Of a stretch of 64,000 nt of DNA, positions 36,963-45,830 are shown piece by piece (the first letter of the stretch is position 1; every line of letters begins with the position of its first letter). The notes beneath the pieces were generated by a model that saw only the letters and a list, made by a program, of their open reading frames with translations, was not told the origin of the DNA and ran no database searches. The stretch spans positions 62,001 to 126,000 of the forward strand of contig CASFYQ010000005.1 of assembly GCA_949298955.1 (NCBI GenBank), read 5' to 3'. The position numbers and the translations under genes were made by a program. Origin of the DNA: an uncultured Bacteroidales bacterium. Its GTDB lineage: Bacteria; Bacteroidota; Bacteroidia; Bacteroidales; Barnesiellaceae.

Positions 36963-38771
36963 ATGGTAAATCAACTTACCTCGTTGGTCCGCGAGCAGGC
37001 TGCCAAATATGGAAACCGTGAGGCGTTCAGCCATAAGGACTATACAACAAACCAGTGGATTCCTACCTCTTGGAACCGTTTTTCTGAACAGGTCTCTTAC
37101 ATAGCTCGGGCTATGGTCCTCTTAGGTATTCGTGAGCAAGAAAACATTTCGACATATACTCAAAATAAACCCGAAGGGCTTATCGTGGATTTTGCGGCCT
37201 TCGACAATCGTGCGGTGGTCGTTCCGCTTTATCCCACCAGTTCGCTCGACCAGATAAAATACATTATCGATGAGGCCGAGGTGCGTTTTTTGTTCGTAGG
37301 CGGGCAGGAGCAGTATGACAATGCCATCGTTGCCCTGCGCGAGTGCCCTACGCTCGAGAAACTCATTCTTTTCGACCCGACCATCGCCCGGGCGGCCGAC
37401 GATGACACGTCGATTTATTTCGATGACCTGATGGAACGGGGGCGCAAGTCTGGGGCCGAGACGGTAGCCGAGGTGGAGCGACGCCGTCATGCCGGTTCTC
37501 CCGACGATTTGGCTACGCTCATCTATACCTCGGGGACGACTGGCGAACCCAAAGGGGTGATGCTGGCTCATTCCAATTACGATGAGGCCATGCGCATTCA
37601 CTTGCAACGGCTGGTTACCTGTTCCGATCGCGATGTGTCGCTCTGTTTCCTGCCTTTGACCCACGTCTTTGAGCGGGCGTGGTCGTACTATTGCCTTACG
37701 ATGGGCATGCGTATCGCTATCAATGTAAACCCCAAGGACATACAGAATACCATACGCGAGGTGCGTCCCACCATTATGTGCAGCGTGCCCCGTTTCTGGG
37801 AGAAAGTTTATGCTGCCGTGCAGGATAAATTGTCGAAGACGAAGGGCGTGGCCCGTTACCTCGCCGAGCGTGCCTTTGTTATAGGCCGTCGACGCAACGT
37901 AGAGTATCTGCGCGCCGGGAAACGGGTACCTCTGTGGCTCGAATGCCAGTACCGATTCTACGACAAGTTCGTTTTCTCGAATATACGTCGTGCCATAGGT
38001 GTGGAGAACGGGAATATTTTCCCCACGGCCGGGGCTCCGCTTTCCGATACAATCAACGAATTTCTGCACATTTGCGGCATCAACATCGTCTATGGTTATG
38101 GTCTGTCTGAGACGACGGCTACGGTGAGTTGTTTCGACCTGGTAGGTTACGAGTTCGGTACGGTGGGTTCGCTTATGCCCGATATTCAGGTGAAGCTGGG
38201 CGAGAACAACGAGATATTGGTAAAGGGAAAGACCGTGATGAAAGGCTATTATCGCAAGCCCGAAGAAACGGCCCGCGTCTTTACCGAAGACGGCTGGTTC
38301 CGCACGGGCGATGCCGGTAAATTGAGCGAGGAGGGTTCTTTGATTTTGACCGAACGTTTGAAAGACCTGTTCAAAACCTCGAACGGGAAATACATCGCTC
38401 CGCAGGCGCTCGAAACACGGCTCGGCGAAGACAAGTATATCGACCAGGTGGCGGTCATCGGCGACCAGCGCAAGTATGTGACGGCTATCATTATCCCGGC
38501 TTTCGAGGCGTTGAAGGAGTATGCCGCCCAAAAGCAGATACAGTATCGCAATCTCGAAGAGCTGGTGAAAAACCAAAAGATACAGGCTCTTATCTCGGAG
38601 CGAATCGAGGCTCTGCAAAAGAATTTCGCCCGTTTCGAGCAAATCAAGCGATTCACGTTGCTGCCGCGGGCTTTCAGCATGGAAAACGGAGAGCTGACCA
38701 ACACGCTGAAAATTCGCCGATCGGTCATCAACCTTCTCTACAAGGACGAGATAGAGGCCATGTATGCCTAA
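36963..38771 (+). CDS. Long-chain fatty acid-CoA ligase (AMP-binding)
   Basis: The 602-residue adenylate-forming enzyme activates a fatty acid with ATP and CoA. The P-loop motif LIYTSGTTGEPKGVMLAH lies near 180-197. GYGLSETTATVS (about 379) and the hinge region GDAGKLSEEGSLILTERLKDLFKTSNGKYIAPQ (from about 447) follow in the usual order. It is closest to the FadD15-like long-chain group. It is monocistronic, with inverted repeats upstream of the promoter, and is followed by a terminator whose loop carries the prfB promoter. Chain-length preference cannot be read from sequence. Confidence 0.92.
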   Translation: MVNQLTSLVREQAAKYGNREAFSHKDYTTNQWIPTSWNRFSEQVSYIARAMVLLGIREQENISTYTQNKPEGLIVDFAAFDNRAVVVPLYPTSSLDQIKYIIDEAEVRFLFVGGQEQYDNAIVALRECPTLEKLILFDPTIARAADDDTSIYFDDLMERGRKSGAETVAEVERRRHAGSPDDLATLIYTSGTTGEPKGVMLAHSNYDEAMRIHLQRLVTCSDRDVSLCFLPLTHVFERAWSYYCLTMGMRIAINVNPKDIQNTIREVRPTIMCSVPRFWEKVYAAVQDKLSKTKGVARYLAERAFVIGRRRNVEYLRAGKRVPLWLECQYRFYDKFVFSNIRRAIGVENGNIFPTAGAPLSDTINEFLHICGINIVYGYGLSETTATVSCFDLVGYEFGTVGSLMPDIQVKLGENNEILVKGKTVMKGYYRKPEETARVFTEDGWFRTGDAGKLSEEGSLILTERLKDLFKTSNGKYIAPQALETRLGEDKYIDQVAVIGDQRKYVTAIIIPAFEALKEYAAQKQIQYRNLEELVKNQKIQALISERIEALQKNFARFEQIKRFTLLPRAFSMENGELTNTLKIRRSVINLLYKDEIEAMYA

Positions 38772-38786
38772 AAACGAAAACCGAAA

Positions 38787-38818
38787 TTTGGTAAATAGCA
38801 CAAGGGTGTATAATTTTG
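38787..38818 (+). promoter_or_regulatory. Predicted prfB promoter, -7 element in the terminator loop
   Basis: TTTG (38787-38790), a 20-base spacer, and TAATTTTG (38811-38818) match the consensus. The -7 element is exactly the loop of the upstream terminator hairpin. Start of transcription would be near 38824. Confidence 0.6.
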
Positions 38819-38832
38819 TACACCCTTTTTTG
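38802..38832 (+). terminator. Terminator after the acyl-CoA ligase gene
   Basis: AAGGGTGTA (38802-38810) pairs perfectly with TACACCCTT (38819-38827) around the loop TAATTTTG, followed by a T-run to 38831. Confidence 0.85.
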
Positions 38833-38860
38833 TATAATAATAAAAACAAGTGATAACGAT

Positions 38861-39983
38861 ATGATTACGCAAGAACAATTAAAAGAGACAGAAGAACGCA
38901 AGTTGGCGTTGAGGAGGTATCTTTGACATCGATTCGAAGAAAATCGAGGTAGAAGAAGAGGAGTTGCGCACCCATGTGCCCGATTTTTGGGAAGACCAAA
39001 AGAAGGCCGAAGCGCAAATGAGAAAAGTAAAGACACTGCATTTCTGGATAGACAGTTATACCGAAATCGAGAAATCGGTCGAGGAGTTGAAACTGGCTTT
39101 CGATTTTGTGAAAGAAGGCATCGTTTCGGAAGAGGAGGTCGACGAGATTTACCATCGCACGATGGAGCTTATCGAGAATCTCGAATTGCGCAATATGTTG
39201 CGCCGCGAAGAGGATAAGTTGGGGGTGGTCCTGAAAATCAATTCGGGAGCCGGCGGCACCGAGTCGCAAGACTGGGCGTCGATGCTCATGCGCATGTATC
39301 TGCGCTGGTGCGAACAGCACAATTACAAGACAGCTATCGCCAATATTCTCGAAGGCGACGAGGCGGGCATCAAGTCGGTGACGATACAAATCGAGGGCGA
39401 CTATGCCTATGGTTACCTGAAAAGCGAAAACGGCGTGCATCGTTTGGTGCGGGTATCGCCCTATAATGCTCAGGGAAAGCGCATGACCTCGTTTGCGTCG
39501 GTATTTGTCACTCCGTTGGTCGACGACACCATCGAAATCAACATCAACCCGGCCAACATCTCGTGGGATACTTTCCGCTCGAGCGGTGCCGGTGGGCAGA
39601 ATGTGAACAAGGTGGAGTCGGGTGTGCGGTTGCGCTATCAGTTCAAAGACCCCTATACCGGCGAAGAGGAAGAAATCCTGGTCGAGAATACCGAGACCCG
39701 CGACCAGCCCAAGAACCGCGAAAATGCCATGCGCCAGTTGCGCTCGATTTTGTATGACAAGGAGTTGCAGCATCGTATGGCCGAGCAGGCCAAAATCGAA
39801 GCCGGCAAAAAGAAAATCGAGTGGGGCTCGCAGATACGCAGCTATGTGTTTGACGACCGCCGTGTAAAAGACCATCGTACCAACTACCAGACCTCCGACG
39901 TGCAAGGTGTCATGGACGGCAAGATAGACGAGTTTATCAAAGCCTATCTGATGGAATTTGCCGGTGAGGAAACCAACGAATAA
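38861..39983 (+). CDS. prfB: Peptide chain release factor 2, programmed +1 frameshift
   Basis: RF2 ends translation at UGA and UAA. The zero frame runs 38861-38923 (21 codons, ending in Leu CTT) to an in-frame TGA at 38924-38926. Skipping T38924 continues the frame from GAC 38925 to 39983, giving 373 residues. The shift site AGGAGG-TAT-CTT-TGA-C has the internal Shine-Dalgarno and slippery CTT-TGA-C used for autoregulation: low RF2 slows termination and favours shifting. The GGQ motif is in SSGAGGQNVNKVES (about 245). The stop-recognition tripeptide reads SPY where E. coli RF2 has SPF. argB follows 7 bases later. Confidence 0.96.
38912..38927 (+). promoter_or_regulatory. prfB programmed frameshift signal
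   Basis: AGGAGGTATCTTTGAC: a Shine-Dalgarno-like AGGAGG three bases before the CTT-TGA-C slip site, matching the conserved bacterial prfB element. Confidence 0.95.
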
Positions 39984-39990
39984 TACTCTT

Positions 39991-40764
39991 ATGGAGAAAC
40001 TCACTCTCATTAAAGTGGGCGGCAAGATTGTGGAGGAGCAGGAGGCGTTGAGCCGCCTGCTCGCTTCGTTTGCCGCTATTCCCGGTCGCAAGGTGCTGGT
40101 GCACGGCGGTGGTCGGTCGGCCACAGCCATGGCAGCCCGGCTGGGTATCGAGAGCCGCATGGTAAACGGGCGCCGCATCACCGACAAGCCGATGCTCGAG
40201 GTGGTGACCATGGTCTATGCCGGGCTGGTGAACAAGAACATGGTGGCGGGTTTGCAGGCCTTGGGCGTGAATGCCTTGGGCATGACGGGGGCCGACATGA
40301 ATATCCTCTTGTCGGACAAGCGTCCGGTACAGGAGGTCGACTATGGTTATGTGGGCGATGTGCGTCGTGTCGACGGTGCTGCCCTGTCGGGACTCATCGA
40401 GATGGGAGTCGTGCCTGTAATCGCTCCGCTCACGCACGACGGACGAGGCTCGATGCTCAACACCAACGCCGACACGATGGCGGGCGAAACGGCCAAAGCT
40501 CTGGCTGCCTGTTACGACGTGTCGCTGGTCTATTGTTTCGAAAAGCGGGGGGTGCTGCGTGACGAGAACGACGACAACAGTGTGATTGTCCAAATGAATC
40601 GCTCTCAGTTCGAAACATATCGCGCCGAAGGGATTGTTCGAGGGGGTATGATACCCAAGCTCGAGAATGCTTTCGACGCCATTCGCCACGGTGTGCGTGA
40701 GGTAATCATCACCCGGGCCGATGCCATCGGGCTGCCCGGTGAGGGAACCCGCATCTTGCCATGA
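39991..40764 (+). CDS. argB: Acetylglutamate kinase family protein
   Basis: The 257-residue amino-acid kinase phosphorylates N-acylglutamate in arginine synthesis. It has LIKVGGKIVEE (6-16), VLVHGGGRSATAMAARLGI (about 36-54, glycine-rich loop), GMTGADMNILLSDK, LNTNADTMAGETAKAL (about 158) and GGMIPKLENAFDAI (about 214). ATG 39991 is chosen because homology begins there and it follows prfB by 7 bases. In some Bacteroides the substrate is N-succinylglutamate; the sequence alone cannot decide. It is followed by a hairpin shared with the convergent gene. Confidence 0.93.
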   Translation: MEKLTLIKVGGKIVEEQEALSRLLASFAAIPGRKVLVHGGGRSATAMAARLGIESRMVNGRRITDKPMLEVVTMVYAGLVNKNMVAGLQALGVNALGMTGADMNILLSDKRPVQEVDYGYVGDVRRVDGAALSGLIEMGVVPVIAPLTHDGRGSMLNTNADTMAGETAKALAACYDVSLVYCFEKRGVLRDENDDNSVIVQMNRSQFETYRAEGIVRGGMIPKLENAFDAIRHGVREVIITRADAIGLPGEGTRILP

Positions 40765-40817
40765 GCTTAAATTGCCGAGGTTGGCAAAACGTTTCAGGAT
40801 TGTAAGGAATGAGATAG

Positions 40818-40851
40818 AAAAGGGGCTGTGCCGTAACAACGACGCAGCCCC
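40818..40851 (-). terminator. Terminator of the T9SS cargo operon (minus strand)
   Basis: GGGGCTG (40822-40828) pairs with CAGCCCC (40845-40851). On the minus strand CCCCTTTTCTATC follows. It may also serve argB, but the plus-strand tail is weaker. Confidence 0.65.
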
Positions 40852-40871
40852 AAGTAAATTAATGCAATCTG

Positions 40872-43190
40872 TTATTTTTTGATGAATTTCACTTTTTCGC
40901 AGCCCCCGTCGGCATATTGGGCTACGGCGATGTAGATGCCGGCCTCCAAGTCGAGGTCGAGCACGGTCGAGCCGCTTGTCGAGAGGTCGGCAGTAACCAG
41001 GTTTATCCCCTGCATGTTGTAGACAGCCAGTTTGCCGGTTCTATTTTGGGCGTGGATAAATTCCAGTTCGCCCGATGTGTTGGCTACATAAAGTCCGCTC
41101 AGTATCGAGGCCGAGGTGATACCCGAAACGTTTTTGTCCTGAATGATTTCGATGGTAATCGGGTCGGCATAGAGGGTCTCTACGGTCAGCGTTGTCGTGC
41201 GTTGCGAGGTTCCCTCGGGGAGAGCTTCGAACGTAATGGGTATCGAGATTTCGGTTGAGGCACCGTCGACCGGAGTTCCCGGTGTGAGCCACGAATCGGC
41301 TGCGGTGCAGTCGATACCGTCGGCCATGAACAAGGTCGAGTAGACCGTGACAGACGAGCTGCCTGCCGTTCCGGGAATCTCGACGGGGCTTTCGCATCCG
41401 AGGCTCGACATGGAGGCATTGCACAGCGACATGGCCAGAGAATAGCTGCCCATCGAGGAGATGTCGACCATATCCTCTTCACCCTCTTTGGAAAGGAGAC
41501 GGTATACATAGGCACCGGCGTCGAAGGTTTGTTCGACGCTGTTCGAAACCACGCCGACAACTACGTCGTCGCGGTCAAATCCGTCGAAAATATAGGCCAT
41601 AGGTTCGTCGATGAGGAGCCGTTGCGGCATGGGGGTTCCGTTCACCTCTTTGAGAAACTCGAAATGCATGCCATATCCATAGTATCCACCCAGTTCGGTA
41701 GCCTCTACGTCGGAGGCTTTGAGCGAAGCGATAGCCAGTGTGTCGCCCAGCTCCCCTGTTTCGGTAAGAGCTACGGCTCTCAGGAAGAACTCGGCATCGT
41801 CGGGTGCCTCGAAGGTGGCCAGAATGAGGTCGACACCCGAGATGAGCATCGGGGAGCAAGGTTTCTCAAAGATGTTCATCACGGCCTTGGTGGTGATGTG
41901 GTAACCTCGCATATCGAGTTCGCAACTGCCGAAAACGTAGTTCCGGGGAGCCGGCACGTCGTTATAGGAGAGCACGGTGAGCCGGTTGTTATTGACATCG
42001 AGATTGCCGATGGTCATGGCCCGGCCTGCCGTTAGAGTGCCGTTCCAGGTGTAGGAACTTTGGCGCGAACCGGACGTAGCGGTGAGAGAGGGCACCGAGT
42101 GTGTGCCTATGGAATAGTTGGCCGTGTAGGTCGGGGTGTCGTAGTTTTCGCCGTCGCAATCCCATTGATACGACAAGGCTTCGTTGGAGTAGTTGTTCCA
42201 CACGAGATCTTTGAATGCGGGTGCAAAAATCGAGGTTGTCAAGGAGGCTTCCCACTTGTAGTTGACACCCGAGAGGAACGTTCCTTGCGGACGGTTGTAG
42301 ATGGCGGTAGGCAGCATGGGGCGTACATACACTTCGTCGAGTTGCATCGAGTCGCCGTATACTCCTTCGTATTGGAAAGCGATTAATACCGTCTTCCCTG
42401 CATAATCGCTGATGTCGATTCTGAACCGGCGGAAATCGGAGATTTCCAGTTCTTCGTCGGTATATTCCAGGTCGGCCACATCGAGCAGCAAATCCCATGA
42501 TTCACCGCCGTTGTCCGAGATTTTTATCTTCATGGTGGCGGCGATACCGTCGTCTTTGTTATAGAAATTATAGAATACGTAGCAGGGGAGGTAACTCAAA
42601 TCGAAGAAGAGATAGTCTTCTTCTTTGACGGTGATGGGCTTGGTGATAAGCCACTCGTCCGACTCTTCGTATTCGTCGTATTGGATATAGGCAATGTATT
42701 GGCTTTCGGGGTTCAGCGGAAGCCCTTTTGCGATGCTGGGTTCGGTGATGTACCAACTGTACCAGAGTGCATCGGGGTCGTCGTAGTTGGGGTGTGTATT
42801 GATGCTGGTCCAGCCTTCGGGCAGCCATTCGAGCGCATCGGGGTCGTCGATATGGTTGGCAAATTCTTCAAAGCCTTCGGCCAAGGTATATTCTTCGTCG
42901 GCAGCCGGCATCGCCTCTTTTTGAGCGATATATGCAGGAGCCAGGCTCTCTTTCCGATTGGCAAAGGCCTTGAAGCGGCGTTTGCCGTCGAGAGTCTCTT
43001 TTACTGCGATTTTACGCCCGTTTTGCTCATAGGTTTTCAAAGTTCTGGCGGCCTCGGAGCGTATGCTTTTTCTGGCGGTCTGAATTACTTCGACTCTTCG
43101 TTGAGCCGGGTTTTTATCAAAAGATTGTGCGGCTGTCGAGGGTAACAGCGTGAGGGAGCACAAGGCTCCGACAAGTAGTAAATTTTTCAT
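40872..43190 (-). CDS. Secreted protein with choice-of-anchor-J-like domain and T9SS sorting domain
   Basis: The 772-residue protein has a signal peptide (MKNLLLVGALCSLTLLPSTAAQ) and a charged propeptide-like stretch (25-95). A cleaved-adhesin/anchor-J-like beta-sandwich (about 110-290) contains LPEGWTSINTHPNYDDPDALWYSW, DYLFFDLSYLPC and DNGGESWDLLL. More beta-rich modules follow. The C-terminal 75 residues (GKLAVYNMQGINLVTADLS, LEAGIYIAVAQY, EKVKFIKK) look like a type A T9SS sorting domain. It is probably exported to the cell surface. No catalytic motif was recognised. It starts 10 bases after the M6 protease gene and is probably cotranscribed. Confidence 0.8.
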   Translation of the reverse strand: MKNLLLVGALCSLTLLPSTAAQSFDKNPAQRRVEVIQTARKSIRSEAARTLKTYEQNGRKIAVKETLDGKRRFKAFANRKESLAPAYIAQKEAMPAADEEYTLAEGFEEFANHIDDPDALEWLPEGWTSINTHPNYDDPDALWYSWYITEPSIAKGLPLNPESQYIAYIQYDEYEESDEWLITKPITVKEEDYLFFDLSYLPCYVFYNFYNKDDGIAATMKIKISDNGGESWDLLLDVADLEYTDEELEISDFRRFRIDISDYAGKTVLIAFQYEGVYGDSMQLDEVYVRPMLPTAIYNRPQGTFLSGVNYKWEASLTTSIFAPAFKDLVWNNYSNEALSYQWDCDGENYDTPTYTANYSIGTHSVPSLTATSGSRQSSYTWNGTLTAGRAMTIGNLDVNNNRLTVLSYNDVPAPRNYVFGSCELDMRGYHITTKAVMNIFEKPCSPMLISGVDLILATFEAPDDAEFFLRAVALTETGELGDTLAIASLKASDVEATELGGYYGYGMHFEFLKEVNGTPMPQRLLIDEPMAYIFDGFDRDDVVVGVVSNSVEQTFDAGAYVYRLLSKEGEEDMVDISSMGSYSLAMSLCNASMSSLGCESPVEIPGTAGSSSVTVYSTLFMADGIDCTAADSWLTPGTPVDGASTEISIPITFEALPEGTSQRTTTLTVETLYADPITIEIIQDKNVSGITSASILSGLYVANTSGELEFIHAQNRTGKLAVYNMQGINLVTADLSTSGSTVLDLDLEAGIYIAVAQYADGGCEKVKFIKK

Positions 43191-43200
43191 GCTTTTCCGA

Positions 43201-45729
43201 TTAAAGGGTTAAAGGTGATATGATTGCTTTGAAAGTTTCGTCGCCGACACGTATGATGAACAGACCGCTCGGCAACGTGAGAGAGAGGGAATCGGCGGTT
43301 AATTGCCGTTTCAGGAGAACTTGTCCGGTCATCGATACGATGGTTACCGGGTCGCCGGGTTGACCGTATATATGCAGTATATTCCGATTTGTAGCGATAT
43401 GGCGCATGCCCGACGTCTCGATCTTGTCGATTGCGGAGGTGTTGCCTACCTTGAATTTTATCGATTCGTCGGAGCGGGTGTAGGTGTTTTGGGCTTGTAT
43501 CTTGAAGAGGTATTTGCTCTGTCGGTTCAGCCCGGTGAACGAATAGTGATTGTCGGTGATCCCGGTGATGATTGCAGGCTCTGCATGAGAGGCGACCGGT
43601 TTTTTGGGCGCTGTCGATTTTTCGCCCGAATAGAGCGAGAGGTTCGACAACGCGAGGTTCGAGAGACTCTCGATTTTGAGGTATCCCGAGTCGATTGACG
43701 TGTTGAAAGTTTGGGAGATGAGAGTCTTTGAGGTAGGGCTTTTCAGGGAGAAGATGATTTTTTCTCCTGTGAAATCGGCGTTTTCGCAAAGTGTGATAAC
43801 GAGCCCGTCGTAGTAGCTGCGGGTGGTTTGTGCCTCAAATTCGAGAGTGAAAGTTCCGTCGCCGCTGAAATCGAGCCGGGGCGAGACCATGTATCCCTTG
43901 GCTTTGATACAGCAACGTCCGCCGCATTGGCCTATTCGCTCGCCGGTCCAACCCGGTTGTTGTGTGTAGGAGTCGAGGCTTTGTGAAATTTCGGTCGTGT
44001 CGGGCATCAAGTAAGTACCGCTTGCGAAACTCGAGAACGACTCGCCTAACAGCAAGGTATTCAAGGGGTATTGTTCGGACAAAGTTACGGTGTAGGAATC
44101 GGCTCCGTCGATTGCGCCCCAAGTAGCCGTGAAACCGTCGTCGGTCACGTCGGTTACGCCCAGTTGGTCGGGGGTGGCCAGTCGGTCGATCATGAAATGG
44201 AAATAGACGGTGTCGTTCGATTCGCGAATGTCGATAATCGGTTTGTTCAAAGCTCCTTCGCTATACAATTCGGGTGCGGGATTACTGTCTTCGGTAAAAT
44301 AGGTATTGTAGGTTGTGCCGGGGAACAGGTCGCCTTCCGGGTTGGTGAAATTGCCGTCGGCCGGTACGATTTGCACCCGTTCGTGTCCTTCGGTGTTGTT
44401 GACGGTGTTGTTATCCCAGGCCACAGGGTCATAGTCGATGTGTACAATCATGAGTCCGTGCCCGGCGGCATATCGGTCCCAGCCTGTCTGTTGCCGGTTT
44501 TCGAGGGTGAAAAATTCGTTTTCGTTATGGGGCGACCGCATGAGACAGGCCCGATTCGAGCGATTGAGCGGCGGGAGGGCGATGTGGGCTTGTGGCTCTT
44601 GCAGTTCTTGCAGGTCGAGCCAGCCGCAGCTGTATCGTTCGAAAGCCGAGTAGCCTACGGGAGTTTTGCTGTCGTTGTTGTAGCTGCCCATGTCCATGAG
44701 GCTCCAGGTCCCCATGCCGAAGGTGTCGCCATACTCGGTGTTGTAGATGTCGGGGAGTCCCAGACAGTGGCTAAATTCGTGGCAGAAGGTTCCTATTCCG
44801 CTCAGGGTTTCGCCTGTTTCTCCACTTAGTTCCGAGGAATAGGCAAAGATCGAAATCTTTTTCCCGTCGAGGGTGAGGGAGTGACCAAACTCGTCGAGGG
44901 TACCGGCAGCGGGCCAAATGGTGTTCTCGTCGGCTCCGTTCGATTCGGCATGTCCGGCATAGATGACATATACCAAGTCGACTGTACCGTCGTTGTCGAA
45001 ATCATAATCGGCAAAGTTGACATCGCATTTTTCGTGAGCTTCGGTACAGGCCTCGGTAATCATGGCCGCCAGGTTGAGGTCGTTCCCGTAAAAATCGTTC
45101 TCTCCGTAGTATTTCATGTCGTGAGAGAGGGTGACCGGCCCTACCACATCGAACGAGGGCATGAATACACCGTTCGACTGGTCTATAAAGTAGTCGCGGG
45201 CGCTGCCGGTGGCTCCGTTTTCGGCATAGCCCTTTTGGTTCATTTGGGCCTCGAAAGCCTCGCGTGTACCCACCGGCGAGAATTTTATGTCGGCATATTG
45301 GGCCAAAATGATGAGGCCCCGCACTTCGCCCCGGTTGGGAAAGTCGAATGCCCGGGCTAAACGTTGGCGTCTGTTGATGCGTTTTTGCTGTATAGCCTGG
45401 CGATATGAGCTTTTTGTGCGAAGACTGTCGACGAACGCCTTTTCGCGAGGCGTGCGATTCTGTGGATTGCGAGCAATGAAAGTTTGCCGGAGGGTATTCC
45501 CCCTCAGGTCGAGGTATCGGTAGAAGCCATCGGCGCTTTTCCCGACAGGGATTTTGTCGAGGGTTTGGTAGTAATGCCCATGCTCGTCGCCTGTGAGCGA
45601 GAGGGTGAGTACAGTCCCATCGGGTTGGGTATAGTCGATGGTATGAGGGTAAGCCGGTATCGCTTGTGCGTCGTGAGATAAAAACCAAAACAGTACCCCT
45701 AAAATAATCTTGAAGGTTTTACTTTGCAT
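43201..45729 (-). CDS. M6-family metalloprotease with T9SS-type C-terminal domain
   Basis: The 842-residue secreted protease has a signal peptide (1-23) and a propeptide (about 25-130). The M6 catalytic domain (about 135-420) carries the zinc motif CHEFSHCLGLPDIYN near 313 and the metal-binding loop YDFDNDGTVDLVYVIYAGHAE. A fibronectin III-like domain (about 545-580 and 700-735) surrounds a jelly-roll insert. A terminal beta domain (SMTGQVLLKRQLT, LPSGLFIIRVG) resembles a T9SS sorting signal. It is likely a surface or secreted endopeptidase related to immune inhibitor A. It has its own promoter and heads a two-gene operon. Confidence 0.88.
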   Translation of the reverse strand: MQSKTFKIILGVLFWFLSHDAQAIPAYPHTIDYTQPDGTVLTLSLTGDEHGHYYQTLDKIPVGKSADGFYRYLDLRGNTLRQTFIARNPQNRTPREKAFVDSLRTKSSYRQAIQQKRINRRQRLARAFDFPNRGEVRGLIILAQYADIKFSPVGTREAFEAQMNQKGYAENGATGSARDYFIDQSNGVFMPSFDVVGPVTLSHDMKYYGENDFYGNDLNLAAMITEACTEAHEKCDVNFADYDFDNDGTVDLVYVIYAGHAESNGADENTIWPAAGTLDEFGHSLTLDGKKISIFAYSSELSGETGETLSGIGTFCHEFSHCLGLPDIYNTEYGDTFGMGTWSLMDMGSYNNDSKTPVGYSAFERYSCGWLDLQELQEPQAHIALPPLNRSNRACLMRSPHNENEFFTLENRQQTGWDRYAAGHGLMIVHIDYDPVAWDNNTVNNTEGHERVQIVPADGNFTNPEGDLFPGTTYNTYFTEDSNPAPELYSEGALNKPIIDIRESNDTVYFHFMIDRLATPDQLGVTDVTDDGFTATWGAIDGADSYTVTLSEQYPLNTLLLGESFSSFASGTYLMPDTTEISQSLDSYTQQPGWTGERIGQCGGRCCIKAKGYMVSPRLDFSGDGTFTLEFEAQTTRSYYDGLVITLCENADFTGEKIIFSLKSPTSKTLISQTFNTSIDSGYLKIESLSNLALSNLSLYSGEKSTAPKKPVASHAEPAIITGITDNHYSFTGLNRQSKYLFKIQAQNTYTRSDESIKFKVGNTSAIDKIETSGMRHIATNRNILHIYGQPGDPVTIVSMTGQVLLKRQLTADSLSLTLPSGLFIIRVGDETFKAIISPLTL

Positions 45730-45748
45730 AGATATGATGATTCTATTG

Positions 45749-45782
45749 CAAAAATATTATTTTCCACGATTATTTGTACAAA
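45749..45782 (-). promoter_or_regulatory. Promoter of the M6 protease operon
   Basis: Minus strand: TTTG (45782-45779), a 22-base spacer, TATTTTTG (45756-45749), 20 bases before the start codon. Confidence 0.6.
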
Positions 45783-45830
45783 GAGGGTACTGTTTTTTTA
45801 TAATTTAAATTGATTCTATTTTGTGAACTG

